64,000 nt of DNA, from positions 1-64,000 of the forward strand of contig PSMW01000014.1 in the NCBI GenBank assembly GCA_040290295.1. Reading direction: 5' to 3'. The notes beneath the pieces were generated by a model that was not told where the DNA came from, made no database searches, and was given only the letters and a program-made list of their open reading frames with translations. Below, in pieces: positions 57,001 through 64,000 of the stretch. Position numbers and translations under genes: made by a program. The stretch comes from CAADGV01 sp040290295 (GTDB lineage: Bacteria > Bacteroidota > Ignavibacteria > UBA10030 > UBA6906). Each line of letters opens with the position of its first letter. Within the stretch, counting starts at the first letter, position 1.

Positions 57001-57265
57001 CGTCTTCGGCACGGTGCTGACGATCAGTCCCATGCAGCAACTCGGCTTTGCGCTTCTCGGCATCACCGTCGGCGTGCATCTGGCGGTGCAACTCCTCAGC
57101 GACTTCATGCGGGGGAAGCATGCGCTCTTACGCGTGTTGTTGGCGACGCTCGCCGGTGTCGTGGTGGTCCTCGCTGCGCTTGGCGTCGATACACTCGTCG
57201 GCAACCCCGTGCTGCACAAGCTCCAGAGACTCTCCCGCGACGTGATAAGCTTCTTCGGCATGTGA
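54017..57265 (+). CDS. Large patatin-like phospholipase with DUF3376-type region and C-terminal membrane helices
   Basis: A protein of about 1,082 residues. The patatin lipase domain is N-terminal: RLAVVMYGGVSLAIYINGIAQEL (oxyanion loop), VLSGTSAGGINAIFLAKAL with the nucleophile Ser, and FGDGGYLDNKPF with the catalytic Asp. A long helical middle follows (about residues 400-950), and three hydrophobic segments near the C-terminus (WSLVIVAVPGSLLNLVF, FEVLLVVFGTVLTI, VLLATLAGVVVVLAALGV) anchor it in a membrane. The YGGVSLAIY start and size match DUF3376-containing patatins. It stands alone. The start could be TTG 54008 or ATG 54017. Confidence 0.85.
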   Translation: MLHSSFDSTISHNPAGGSSLAAPVQPTVPSPTPACRFSQEVRLAVVMYGGVSLAIYINGIAQELYHLVRATAPSDPENPDQPFLLDAELSGTERVYRMLGRMLTGHQAPKQDVQPSDPIRTRFVIDVLSGTSAGGINAIFLAKALANCQPMDGLKQLWVEEGDIALLLNDKYSVKNESLLSLESPPTSLLNSKRMYLKLLRAFDAMETGAPPTRSPFADEFDLFVTTTDIDGVTVPLRLADDIVYERRHKNVFHFRYYATEHGDPSRIDFALAAGTGGRFVRNDFLREFNPFLAFAARCTSSFPFAFEPMQLRDIDEFVRRIPPYNKSNLSSHSPLWERFIEYYRSVQSATSISFPSRSFGDGGYLDNKPFSYAIDALMERQANLPVDRKLIYIEPAPQHPEDLPERAPRPDALENIGAAVLTLPRYETILEDLQRVLQRNELVERVLRITRGIEDDVNAVKGLRSAPKKGLEWANQDLKEMIRQKGMGYGGYQRLKVGAVTDELAQLIARAAGLDENSDHLLGIRYLVRAWRSKNYRVYFDPARPKAEQLTENRFLLDFDLGYRIRRVTFVQGRLDVLYGGGPAAESILKSIGVAFDLTGEDAAAFREELITARRALNQAFSLLNAARRALFARLDKNPLAPFVAAIGIAPDDLERILRVSEGERLTQARALIARGEVEQRLKDLAEALAAYILRVTSEAGRLCTEALKPAKNEKSKARQTARECVWHYYHYYDDYDLITFPALYSTAAGELDTVEVVRISPEDARSLIDERSERRKPNGRTKLAGTAMANFGAFLDTLWRKNDILWGRLDGAERIIAALLPGDDVRDIRSQLIAQAHTAILEEDLQVQDRLEICGVLSDIIARSSAGTQTEESLRAILEEAYGDSLDTKMQAVFRLLLSEEHLLDYFRKGYSVNRKPDPAALLKVASRATRIIGSILEGLSEKRGVNTSPAAWVARVGHVLWSLVIVAVPGSLLNLVFRHWRKVLYTFEVLLVVFGTVLTISPMQQLGFALLGITVGVHLAVQLLSDFMRGKHALLRVLLATLAGVVVVLAALGVDTLVGNPVLHKLQRLSRDVISFFGM

Positions 57266-57323
57266 ACGTGGTCAGGGGTGAACGTCATTCACACGCCAGA
57301 CATGAGGAGGCAAGAAGTGTCTT

Positions 57324-57476
57324 CACGATGAATCGCTCATCGCACGGCAGAGCCTCACATTGGATGAGTTGTTGGAGGGAGGGTATTTCGACCGTCTCAC
57401 CGCCTTCCTTCACCATGCAGCGGCGCAACAGTTCATTTCGGAGGAATCGTTAGAGCGTTTGGTAATCGATCGATGA
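57324..57476 (+). CDS. Possible short coding fragment
   Basis: A 50-codon stretch reads HDESLIARQSLTLDELL and continues EGGYFDRLTAFLHHAAAQQF to SEESLERLVIDR, then TGA at 57474-57476. The composition is amphipathic and protein-like, but no ATG exists; only TTG 57360 could start it. It may be the tail of a gene lost upstream or a small protein. Low confidence. Confidence 0.25.
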   Translation, partial: HDESLIARQSLTLDELLEGGYFDRLTAFLHHAAAQQFISEESLERLVIDR

Positions 57477-57561
57477 GCGGACGCCTTGCTCGGGGGGGGG
57501 CTACGCAAGAGCGGAGGCAGCACGAATGGACAGTCGGCGCATACCGCGTAGCACAGCAGTA

Positions 57562-58749
57562 TCACGTCCTCAAGCGAATCCGGAAGGTTGTACCCGCGCC
57601 CAGCGCGCTGTGCTTGACGAACACCTTTCCCCCATGATAGTCTTCGATGATGCGTTTGGAGAGCGAGAGGCCCAAACCCCATCCTCGCTTCTTCGTACTA
57701 TAGCCGGGCCGGAAGACATCCTTGTGATGTTTCGGATCGATGCCTTTGCCCGTATCGCTGATGTCAATCGAGGTCGATGGACCGCTTTGCTCGATGCGAA
57801 AGGAAATGCGTCCGTTCTGATCTTCGATCGCATCGAGAGCGTTCTTTATCACATTCTCCAATACCCACTCGAACAACTCACGATTGATGTGTGCACGAAA
57901 CTCGCCGGGCGTGACGATGGCAAGCTCGATGTTCTTGCCGGTTTTCGGAAGACGACGAGAGATGTACGCGAGAACACCTTGAATCACTTCCGTGAGGTTC
58001 TCCTCCTTCAGTTCGGGTCGCGAGCCGATTTTCGAAAATCGGGCAGCCACCTTATTGAGCCGCTCGACGTCGTTGCTCATCTCCGCGAGCGTTTCTTCCA
58101 ACAGAGGGTTCATGGCGGCATGTTCGCGCGCTAATTCGAGCCATCCCATCAAGCTCGACAGCGGCGTGCCGAGCTGATGCGCCGTCTCCTTTGCCATTCC
58201 CACCCAGATGTTGCTCTGTTCACTTCGCTTGATGTAACTGAAACCGACATAGGCGACAAGAATGAACAAGCCTGCCAACCCGAATTGGATGTAGGGAAAC
58301 CATCGCAAGCGACGAATCAAATCCGACTCGCCGTAGTGCACAATGCTGAGCACCGTCGTGTCGTTGAGCATTGCGCGGATGGGTATGTTCTGTTCGTCGA
58401 GCGTTGCTATGATGTGCTTGAGTTGTTCGACCTGCCGTTCGGGCGAGAGCGTCGTGTCGAGCTGGATGTTGCGAACGCTTGTCCGCAGCGGTTCGATCGG
58501 ATTGTTGTTCGGATCCGTCAGCACCATTGGGAAGTCGATCGCGCGGATAATTTCGTCGAACACAAAGCTGATATCGCCGCCGGCGGAGTTCTCACTCGCA
58601 ACGTATTCGATGGAGTTCACATACAGATCGACGATCTCGCGCTCCTTCTTCAGGAGTTGGTCGATCATGTTCTGCGAGTAGAAGAGCATGCCGACGACGA
58701 TGGCGATCGCGATGATCAGCAGAACGATTTTGAAATTTGCCGCCTTCAT
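57562..58749 (-). CDS. Membrane sensor histidine kinase
   Basis: A 395-residue kinase with two membrane helices (residues 8-25 and 152-171) flanking a periplasmic sensor of about 125 residues. The dimerisation/phosphoacceptor box is MAKETAHQLGTPLSSL (His191). The ATPase domain has N-box VLENVIKNALDAI, G1 DISDTGKGID and G2 GWGLGLSLSKRII. No response regulator gene is adjacent, so it is an orphan kinase. ATG 58749 lies five bases after the purA stop, implying cotranscription with purA. The TTG at 58761 is less likely. Confidence 0.88.
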   Translation of the reverse strand: MKAANFKIVLLIIAIAIVVGMLFYSQNMIDQLLKKEREIVDLYVNSIEYVASENSAGGDISFVFDEIIRAIDFPMVLTDPNNNPIEPLRTSVRNIQLDTTLSPERQVEQLKHIIATLDEQNIPIRAMLNDTTVLSIVHYGESDLIRRLRWFPYIQFGLAGLFILVAYVGFSYIKRSEQSNIWVGMAKETAHQLGTPLSSLMGWLELAREHAAMNPLLEETLAEMSNDVERLNKVAARFSKIGSRPELKEENLTEVIQGVLAYISRRLPKTGKNIELAIVTPGEFRAHINRELFEWVLENVIKNALDAIEDQNGRISFRIEQSGPSTSIDISDTGKGIDPKHHKDVFRPGYSTKKRGWGLGLSLSKRIIEDYHGGKVFVKHSALGAGTTFRIRLRT

Positions 58750-58753
58750 ATGT

Positions 58754-60025
58754 TCAGACAACCAACAGCGTTTGATCGCGCCGAGGTCCTACCGAGATCA
58801 TCCAAAGCTCAGTGCCGGTGAGTTCTCCCAACGCGCGCAGATAGGTCCGTGCCGCTTTGGGCAAGTCTTCCCAATGTCGGGTGGAGGCAAGCGGCGTCTT
58901 CCATCCTTCGAAGTCCTCATACACCGGCGTGACGCGCTCGAGCGTCTTCACGTCGGTGGGAAAGGATTTGAGTTGCCGGCCGTTCACTTCATAGCCGACA
59001 CAGACACGGATGGTCTCCAGCCCATCGAGCACATCGACTTTGGTCACGACAAGTTTGGTGATGCCGTTGATCATTGCGGAATAGCGCGCGGCAACAGCAT
59101 CGAACCATCCGCAGCGTCGAGGTCTTCCCGTTGTTGCGCCGAACTCATGCCCCAGCGTGCGCAGCGATTCGCCGGTCTCGTCGTGCAGCTCGGTCGGAAA
59201 CGGTCCGTTTCCCACTCGCGTCGAGTACGCCTTCATGATCCCGATGATCGTCTCCACCGATGTCGGCGGAATACCCAAGCCGGTGCACGCTCCACCCGCG
59301 GTGGGATTGGAGGAGGTGACGAACGGGTAGGTACCGTGGTCAACGTCCAAGAGCGCACCTTGTGCGCCTTCGGCGATGATGCGCTTGTTGTTCTTCAAGG
59401 CTGTGTTCAAGTACACAGCGGTGTCGGTGATGAACGGGTCGATTTTGATGTCGAATTCCTGATATGCTGCGATCACCTTATCCACATCGATCGCTGTTTC
59501 GCCGTACACACGTGCAAGAATTTGGTTCTTCTCTGCAATGTTCGCGGCAAGCTTCTTGGCGAGAATGTCGCGATCGAGCAAATCCACGATACGGATGCCG
59601 CACCGCATGAACTTGTCGATATAGGCAGGACCGATGCCGCGACCGGTGGTACCGATCTTATCGGCGGTTTTCTCTCGGATTGTATCGAGCATCTTATGAT
59701 AGGGCATGATCAGGTGCGCGTTGTGGCTCACGAGTAATCTGCCGTTGATGTCGATGCCCGCCTGTTGAAGTTGATCGATTTCGCTGAGGAGCGCGGCAGG
59801 GTCGATCACCGCACCATTCCCGATGACGCACGTGATGTGCGGATGGAATATGCCCGAAGGAATGAGATGCAACACGTAGGTCTTCTCGCCGATGCACACC
59901 GTGTGGCCTGCGTTTGCGCCGCCTTGATAGCGTGCGACGATATCGGCGTGCTCGGCAAGCAGATCCACCACTTTGCCTTTGCCTTCGTCACCCCATTGGG
60001 CGCCGACGATGATGCGAACCGGCAT
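58754..60025 (-). CDS. purA: Adenylosuccinate synthetase
   Basis: A 423-residue PurA, which makes adenylosuccinate from IMP, aspartate and GTP. The N-terminal P-loop-like GAQWGDEGKGKVVD is followed by GGANAGHTV, the IMP-site region IGTTGRGIGPAYIDKFMR, GAQGALLDVDHGTYPFVTSSN, and the aspartate loop ATTGRPRRCGWFDAV. The length and motif set are complete. It is the upstream gene of the purA-histidine kinase pair and is separated from the sec/STAS operon by a terminator. Confidence 0.97.
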   Translation of the reverse strand: MPVRIIVGAQWGDEGKGKVVDLLAEHADIVARYQGGANAGHTVCIGEKTYVLHLIPSGIFHPHITCVIGNGAVIDPAALLSEIDQLQQAGIDINGRLLVSHNAHLIMPYHKMLDTIREKTADKIGTTGRGIGPAYIDKFMRCGIRIVDLLDRDILAKKLAANIAEKNQILARVYGETAIDVDKVIAAYQEFDIKIDPFITDTAVYLNTALKNNKRIIAEGAQGALLDVDHGTYPFVTSSNPTAGGACTGLGIPPTSVETIIGIMKAYSTRVGNGPFPTELHDETGESLRTLGHEFGATTGRPRRCGWFDAVAARYSAMINGITKLVVTKVDVLDGLETIRVCVGYEVNGRQLKSFPTDVKTLERVTPVYEDFEGWKTPLASTRHWEDLPKAARTYLRALGELTGTELWMISVGPRRDQTLLVV

Positions 60026-60097
60026 CGTTGTTCTCGTTCGTTAGACGCGTTGTGCAATGTGTATGAGCGTAGCAGACGGGAAAGGATGGCGGAGCCA

Positions 60098-60130
60098 CAA
60101 AAAAATCCGACCTTCTGTAAGAAAGGTCGG
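60098..60130 (-). terminator. Intrinsic terminator of the secD-secF-STAS transcript
   Basis: Perfect 9-bp stem: TCCGACCTT (60105-60113) with AAGGTCGGA (60122-60130), loop of 8. In the minus direction it is followed by seven T (A-run at 60098-60104). It lies 22 bases after the STAS gene and before purA, a clear rho-independent terminator. Confidence 0.88.
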
Positions 60131-60151
60131 ACATTCGATGGTGAGATGCAA

Positions 60152-60493
60152 TCACGCTTTGAAGCTCGCGACGGCGTCCGCAACGGTCGGAAAGGTTTGC
60201 AGGACCCCGGACAGTTTGGTAATCTTGATCAGCGCGAGGATTTTTTCCGACGCGGCGGCAATCTTCAACGAGCCACCTGCCTCCTTCATGGTCGAAACGC
60301 CCTTGATGAGCATCCCCAATCCCGAGCTGTTGATGACGTCCACGCCATGCAAGTCGAGCACCACACGGGTCGTGTTCGCTCCGATCAGGTCGATCAGCTT
60401 GTCGTTCAGTGCTGCTGCATCGGGACCGCCCATCAGGTTGCCTTCGATGGCAATCACCGTCACGCCTTCGTATTGCGTCGTCGAAAATTTCAT
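60152..60493 (-). CDS. STAS-domain anti-sigma factor antagonist
   Basis: A 113-residue single STAS domain of the SpoIIAA/RsbV type. It reads VTVIAIEGNLMGGPDAAAL, then VVLDLHGVDVINSSGLGMLIKG with the phosphorylatable Ser in INSSGLG. Such proteins bind anti-sigma kinases and are controlled by phosphorylation; no partner kinase or phosphatase is in the window. It begins 32 bases downstream of secF on the same transcript and precedes a strong terminator. Confidence 0.9.
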   Translation of the reverse strand: MKFSTTQYEGVTVIAIEGNLMGGPDAAALNDKLIDLIGANTTRVVLDLHGVDVINSSGLGMLIKGVSTMKEAGGSLKIAAASEKILALIKITKLSGVLQTFPTVADAVASFKA

Positions 60494-60525
60494 AGCGTGC
60501 TCTGGTTGGGAGTTCGTCGAGAGGG

Positions 60526-61452
60526 TTATTTCGCCGCCTGAAGCTGTGGCTGACGACCGAGCGACCACTCCAACACGACCGCACTGGCAAGATAGATAGA
60601 AGAGTACGTTCCCGTAACGATACCGACCGTGAGTGGGAACGCGAAGCCTCGGTTCACCTCTCCACCAAAAACCAACAGCACCATGAGCACCATGAAGATG
60701 GTGCCCGAGGTGATGATGGTGCGACTGAGTGTTTCGTTCAGGCTCTTGTTGATCAAATCGTAGGTCTTCATCGACTTGAAGATCTTGCTGTTTTCTCGCA
60801 TGCGGTCGAAGATCACCACCGTATCGTTGACGGACAGACCAACCAAGGTGAGGAAGGCGGCGATCATATTTTGATCGATTTCGAGATGGAAATTTGGGGT
60901 GATGCCGTCGAAGATGGAGACCAAGCCGAGTGTGACCAGCACGTCGTGAAAGAGTGCGACCACCGCACCGACACCGTAGATCCACTTGAAACGGAACGCC
61001 ACGTACACTAGGATGGCAATCAGCGATGCAATTACCGCGTAGAGTGCATCGCGACGCAACTCGGCGCCGATCTTCGGTCCGATCTTGTCTTCCTTTGTGA
61101 CGATATGAGGATTGTCCGGAAAGCTTGCCTGTAATCCTGCTCGAATCTTGTCGCCGATGGTCGTTCCGAAACCTTGTTCTGTCGTTCGAATGAGGATGTC
61201 CCGATCGCTGCCGAAGGTTTTGATCTCGGCTTTCGTGAGGCCCGCCTTCGTCATCGCATCACGCACGTCGCCGATATCGACCGATCGATCGAACCGCACG
61301 ATCAACTCTGTGCCGCCGAGGAAGTCGATGCCGTAACCGAGCCCCTTGATCGCGAGCGACACCATGCCGGCAAGGATGACAAGCCCCGATACGAGGTACC
61401 ACATCCTTCGCTTACCCATGAAATCAATATTCGTCTTGCCAAAAATCCGCAT
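60526..61452 (-). CDS. secF: Protein translocase subunit SecF
   Basis: A 308-residue SecF with six membrane helices. The N-terminal motif is GYGIDFLGGTELIVRF (the SecD/F signature), followed by the periplasmic P1-like domain. The later helices include VVALFHDVLVTLGLVSIFDGI and VGLSVNDTVVIFDRMREN, with the acidic residues of proton-driven export. It pairs with SecD, whose gene ends 19 bases before. Together they pull secreted proteins through SecYEG. Confidence 0.95.
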   Translation of the reverse strand: MRIFGKTNIDFMGKRRMWYLVSGLVILAGMVSLAIKGLGYGIDFLGGTELIVRFDRSVDIGDVRDAMTKAGLTKAEIKTFGSDRDILIRTTEQGFGTTIGDKIRAGLQASFPDNPHIVTKEDKIGPKIGAELRRDALYAVIASLIAILVYVAFRFKWIYGVGAVVALFHDVLVTLGLVSIFDGITPNFHLEIDQNMIAAFLTLVGLSVNDTVVIFDRMRENSKIFKSMKTYDLINKSLNETLSRTIITSGTIFMVLMVLLVFGGEVNRGFAFPLTVGIVTGTYSSIYLASAVVLEWSLGRQPQLQAAK

Positions 61453-61471
61453 GAACTGGTTCTCCTAAATC

Positions 61472-63322
61472 TTAGCCAAAGCTGATAGCCGCCGTGGATT
61501 TTTCCAAAAGGATATTGAAAATGACGCGTGTGATGAAGATCGAGCTGAACATACTGACAACGATCCCGATCATCAACGTGAGAGCGAATCCTTGCACCGA
61601 TCCTGTACCGAACTGGTAGAGGATGACGCCAGTGATGAACGTGGTGAGGTTGGAGTCGAAGATCGCCGTGAAGGCTTTCTCGTAGCCGGCGTCGATCGCG
61701 GCACGAAGCGTTTTGCCTGCCGCCTGCTCTTCGCGGATGCGCTCATAGATAAGCACGTTCGCATCCACCGCCACCGCGAGTGTGAGAATGATACCCGCAA
61801 TGCCGGGCAGCGTCAGCGTAGCATGAAATGCTGCCAGCACGCCCAGCAGAAACATTAAGCAGAAAACAACGGCGACATCGGCAACCATGCCGCCTGTTCG
61901 ATAGTACAGCACCATGAAGATCACCGTTAAGGCGGTTGCCAACAACGACGAGAGCAAGCCGCTGCGGATCGAGTCTTCGCCGAGCGAGGGACCCACCGAC
62001 CGCTGCTCGACAATCTCGACAGGCGCCGGCAACGCACCGGCTTTCAAGACGATTTCCAACAAGCGCGCTTCGTCGAGATTTTCCATCCCTTCGATCTGCG
62101 AGTTGCCACCGACGATTTTATTGCGAACAACAGGGGCGGAGAACACGGCGCTATCGAGGGCAATGGCGATACGCTTGTTGATGTTCGCTCCGGTGATGCG
62201 CGCCCAATCCTTTGCCCCCTGACTATTCATCTCCATCGTCACGATCGGAGCGTTCGTATTCGGGTCGAGGGTTGCGCGGGCGTTGGTGATCACTCCGCCG
62301 GTCAGCTCAGGCTTCGCATTGACCGCGTAGAGCGTGAAGTACTTCCTCCCCTCACTGGTGAAGCGCGGTTTTGCACTGAACAAGAATTGGACGTCGGCAG
62401 GGATGAGTTTCTTGATGTCGTCGCGCTCGAGGATGCGGCGGACTTTTTCTTTATTTTCTTCCTCGACGAACGCCTCATCGGGCGAACGATTGTCCACCAA
62501 TGCAAGGGCGAACCACGGGTGTTTCCGCTTGAATTCTTCTGGCGTCAGATCGCCTTCCGGCGTCTTGATTCGGCTGGTGTCGGACGGGAGGAGGTTCTGC
62601 GTCGTGGTGTCCTGCTTGGCGACTGAGGTGTCTGCAGCGAGAGCCTCGTCGATCGCTTTCATGATAGTGACCACCTGCTCGGGTTCGCGCAAGAGCTTGA
62701 ACTCCAGCAGTGCCGTGCCTTGCAACAGTTGGCGCACCTCGCTCTCTTTCGTCACGCCCGGCAGTTCCACAATCATGCGTGATGCACCGAGCTTTTGAAT
62801 CGACGGTTCCGAAACCCCGTACTGATCAACACGATTGCGGACAATTTCCATCGCACGATCGATCGCTTTCTTCGCTTCTTCTTCAAGATATGATGCAATC
62901 TCGTCGTTGTTCTCTCGCAGTGTACGGTAATACTTGCTCATCCGTATCTGTCGCTGCTCGAATTGTTTTCGAAAGATCACCACAGGCGATTCATCTGAGC
63001 GACTTGCTTCCTCCTGCGTTTCCTTCAGGATTTGCGCGAACACGTCGTCCTTGTTCTTTGCGAGATCTTCGATCAGCTTGAGGACGTTCACCTCCAACAC
63101 CACACGCATACCGCCTTGCAAATCCAAGCCCAGCTTGATACGCCGCAGGCGGGCGTCTCTGATGTCTGCCTCATGTTCTTCAACAAATGCAAGGCTGTCT
63201 GGTCCGCTCAATTGACTGAGTTGTTTGTGCAACCGGTAGTCCTTGTAGGTGGGCCACAAGTAATACACACTGAGCAGCACTGCGAGCACGATAAGAATGA
63301 TTCGAAACCGATACTTTCGCAC
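61472..63322 (-). CDS. secD: Protein translocase subunit SecD
   Basis: A 616-residue SecD. The first membrane helix (RIILIVLAVLLSVYYLW) precedes KLGLDLQGGMRVVLEV. A large periplasmic region includes RVDQYGVSEPSIQKLGASRMIVELPGV. A C-terminal six-helix block contains SGLLSSLLATALTVIFMVLYY and TLAVAVDANVLIYERIREE. The start is GTG 63322 (VRKYRF) behind GGAGG, a better fit than the upstream ATG at 63394, which adds residues unlike any SecD. First gene of secD-secF-STAS. Confidence 0.95.
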   Translation of the reverse strand: MRKYRFRIILIVLAVLLSVYYLWPTYKDYRLHKQLSQLSGPDSLAFVEEHEADIRDARLRRIKLGLDLQGGMRVVLEVNVLKLIEDLAKNKDDVFAQILKETQEEASRSDESPVVIFRKQFEQRQIRMSKYYRTLRENNDEIASYLEEEAKKAIDRAMEIVRNRVDQYGVSEPSIQKLGASRMIVELPGVTKESEVRQLLQGTALLEFKLLREPEQVVTIMKAIDEALAADTSVAKQDTTTQNLLPSDTSRIKTPEGDLTPEEFKRKHPWFALALVDNRSPDEAFVEEENKEKVRRILERDDIKKLIPADVQFLFSAKPRFTSEGRKYFTLYAVNAKPELTGGVITNARATLDPNTNAPIVTMEMNSQGAKDWARITGANINKRIAIALDSAVFSAPVVRNKIVGGNSQIEGMENLDEARLLEIVLKAGALPAPVEIVEQRSVGPSLGEDSIRSGLLSSLLATALTVIFMVLYYRTGGMVADVAVVFCLMFLLGVLAAFHATLTLPGIAGIILTLAVAVDANVLIYERIREEQAAGKTLRAAIDAGYEKAFTAIFDSNLTTFITGVILYQFGTGSVQGFALTLMIGIVVSMFSSIFITRVIFNILLEKSTAAISFG

Positions 63323-63579
63323 TACAAACCTCCGGGATTCAAAGTCGGGAATTGAGTGTGGAAGGCAACACAATGTTGAAAATAAAGCCATCAAATGTAA
63401 ACCAATCAGCCGAGAAAGTCAAACCACCATCGGGTCGGTCGCTCTACGGCTCGGCTCGGTGTCGTTCTTTCATTCGTGCTGTGTGCGCATGGTTTCTTGA
63501 CTTCATTTCGCGAAATGGTTTACTTGCCATCAAAGATCGAGGGGTTCCAGACCGATAGCTTGACTACAGGGAGTTGGTT
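63323..63579. promoter_or_regulatory. Divergent intergenic region
   Basis: A 257-base gap between the divergently transcribed secD and TPR genes. It must contain both promoters. I cannot fix a -10/-35 pair with confidence. Confidence 0.4.
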
Positions 63580-64000
63580 ATGAGCATATTGGATTTCACC
63601 AATTACGACGACGATGAGCCGTCCGACGAAGAACGTCCGGAAGACGAGCTGCGAAAATTGAAGGATATGTTGAAGGATGGCTCTTCCAAGCTTTCAAACA
63701 TCGAAGCGCTTGAGGAGATCGTCAACTACTATTGGGAGAACGAGAAGTACGAAGACGCGCTGCACTTCATCGATCAACTTCTCACCTATATCCCCTACAG
63801 TGCAGAGATGTGGCAACGCAAGGGGCAGATTCTTGCCAACCTCTACCGGTACGAGGAGGCGATCGAGGCGTACAACAAGGCACTCGCCATTAATCCGGTC
63901 GATCCCGAAACGCTCGTCAACAAAGGCATTACGTTGGACGACCTAAGCAAGCCGGAGGAGGCGCTTGCCTGCTTCGAAAAGGCGCTCGAGATCGACCCTT
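63580..64000 (+). CDS. TPR-repeat protein, cut by the window end
   Basis: An open frame from ATG 63580 (RBS caggga) runs past the window end, 140 codons seen. After an acidic N-terminus (SILDFTNYDDDEPSDEERPEDEL) it carries at least three TPR units: NYYWENEKYEDALHFIDQLL, WQRKGQILANLYRYEEAIEAYNKALAINP, and LVNKGITLDDLSKPEEALACFEKALEIDP. TPRs mediate protein binding. No enzymatic domain is seen yet, and the partner is unknown. Confidence 0.85.
   Translation, partial: MSILDFTNYDDDEPSDEERPEDELRKLKDMLKDGSSKLSNIEALEEIVNYYWENEKYEDALHFIDQLLTYIPYSAEMWQRKGQILANLYRYEEAIEAYNKALAINPVDPETLVNKGITLDDLSKPEEALACFEKALEIDP

Noticed and set aside
63323..63394. Longer SecD start at 63394
   Set aside because: The added residues include no SecD-like sequence; the GTG at 63322 has a well-placed GGAGG.

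Overview
The window looks like a scaffold from an uncultured member of the Bacteroidota/Chlorobiota group, most likely of the Ignavibacteria/Kapabacteria type. Two large secreted proteins (984-3051, 19527-22397) end in type IX secretion C-terminal sorting domains of the QNYPNPFNPTT type. There are also gliding-type ABC genes (gldA/F/G-like), LPS-core genes (three family 9 glycosyltransferases and kdtA), many Cys-lipidated proteins and a ferredoxin-linked 2-oxoacid oxidoreductase. By eye the GC content is in the high fifties. Three N-runs (17574-17583, 35719-35731, 52656-52665) and several single indels inside otherwise intact genes indicate draft, probably metagenomic, assembly. No rRNA, tRNA, CRISPR array or intact insertion sequence was seen.

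Layout. 1-485: palindromic dispersed repeat and a small ORF. 486-5621: GroES-like protein, a frameshifted subtilase, a hydrolase, and a Tat-signal small protein with an amidase. 5778-9989: gldA-gldF-gldG-DUF4340 operon. 10101-11438: PhoD-like phosphatase. 11655-14538: cysteine synthase, JAMM peptidase and a fused ubiquitin-like/E1/rhodanese protein, forming a sulfur-transfer operon. 14585-18165: two glycosyltransferases and KdtA. 18230-19408: LarC. 19527-23180: secreted T9SS protein and a lipoprotein. 23462-26110: MoxR-like ATPase and VWA protein. 26248-28546: 2-oxoacid:acceptor oxidoreductase, whose alpha gene has an in-frame UGA followed by a hairpin. 29253-31090: lipoprotein, second repeat copy and macrodomain protein. 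31163-36571: amidohydrolases (one frameshifted) and a frameshifted membrane protein. 36671-40136: esterase, TerC and an M2 peptidase lipoprotein. 40328-42400: lipoprotein and an HTTM-type membrane pair. 42407-46613: GalT-like protein, phosphohexomutase and enolase. 46757-47812: glycosyltransferase. 47820-49611: AAA ATPase and TOPRIM-like DUF4276 pair, a candidate defence module. 49693-53883: membrane metallopeptidase, murA and a P-type ATPase remnant. 54017-57265: giant patatin. 57562-60025: histidine kinase and purA. 60152-63322: STAS protein, secF and secD. 63580-end: TPR protein.

Four things deserve most attention. First, the ubiquitin-like/E1/rhodanese fusion sits beside a JAMM protease and a cysteine synthase. 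Second, the UGA in the oxidoreductase alpha gene is directly followed by a SECIS-shaped hairpin. Third, the AAA+TOPRIM pair has its TOPRIM gene interrupted by a slippage-prone frameshift. Fourth, a metal P-type ATPase has been reduced by an internal deletion to an actuator-domain fragment joined to the C-terminal membrane segment. Frame breaks at 2167-2171, 33961-33972, 36270-36278 and 48181-48192 may be assembly errors; raw reads would decide.
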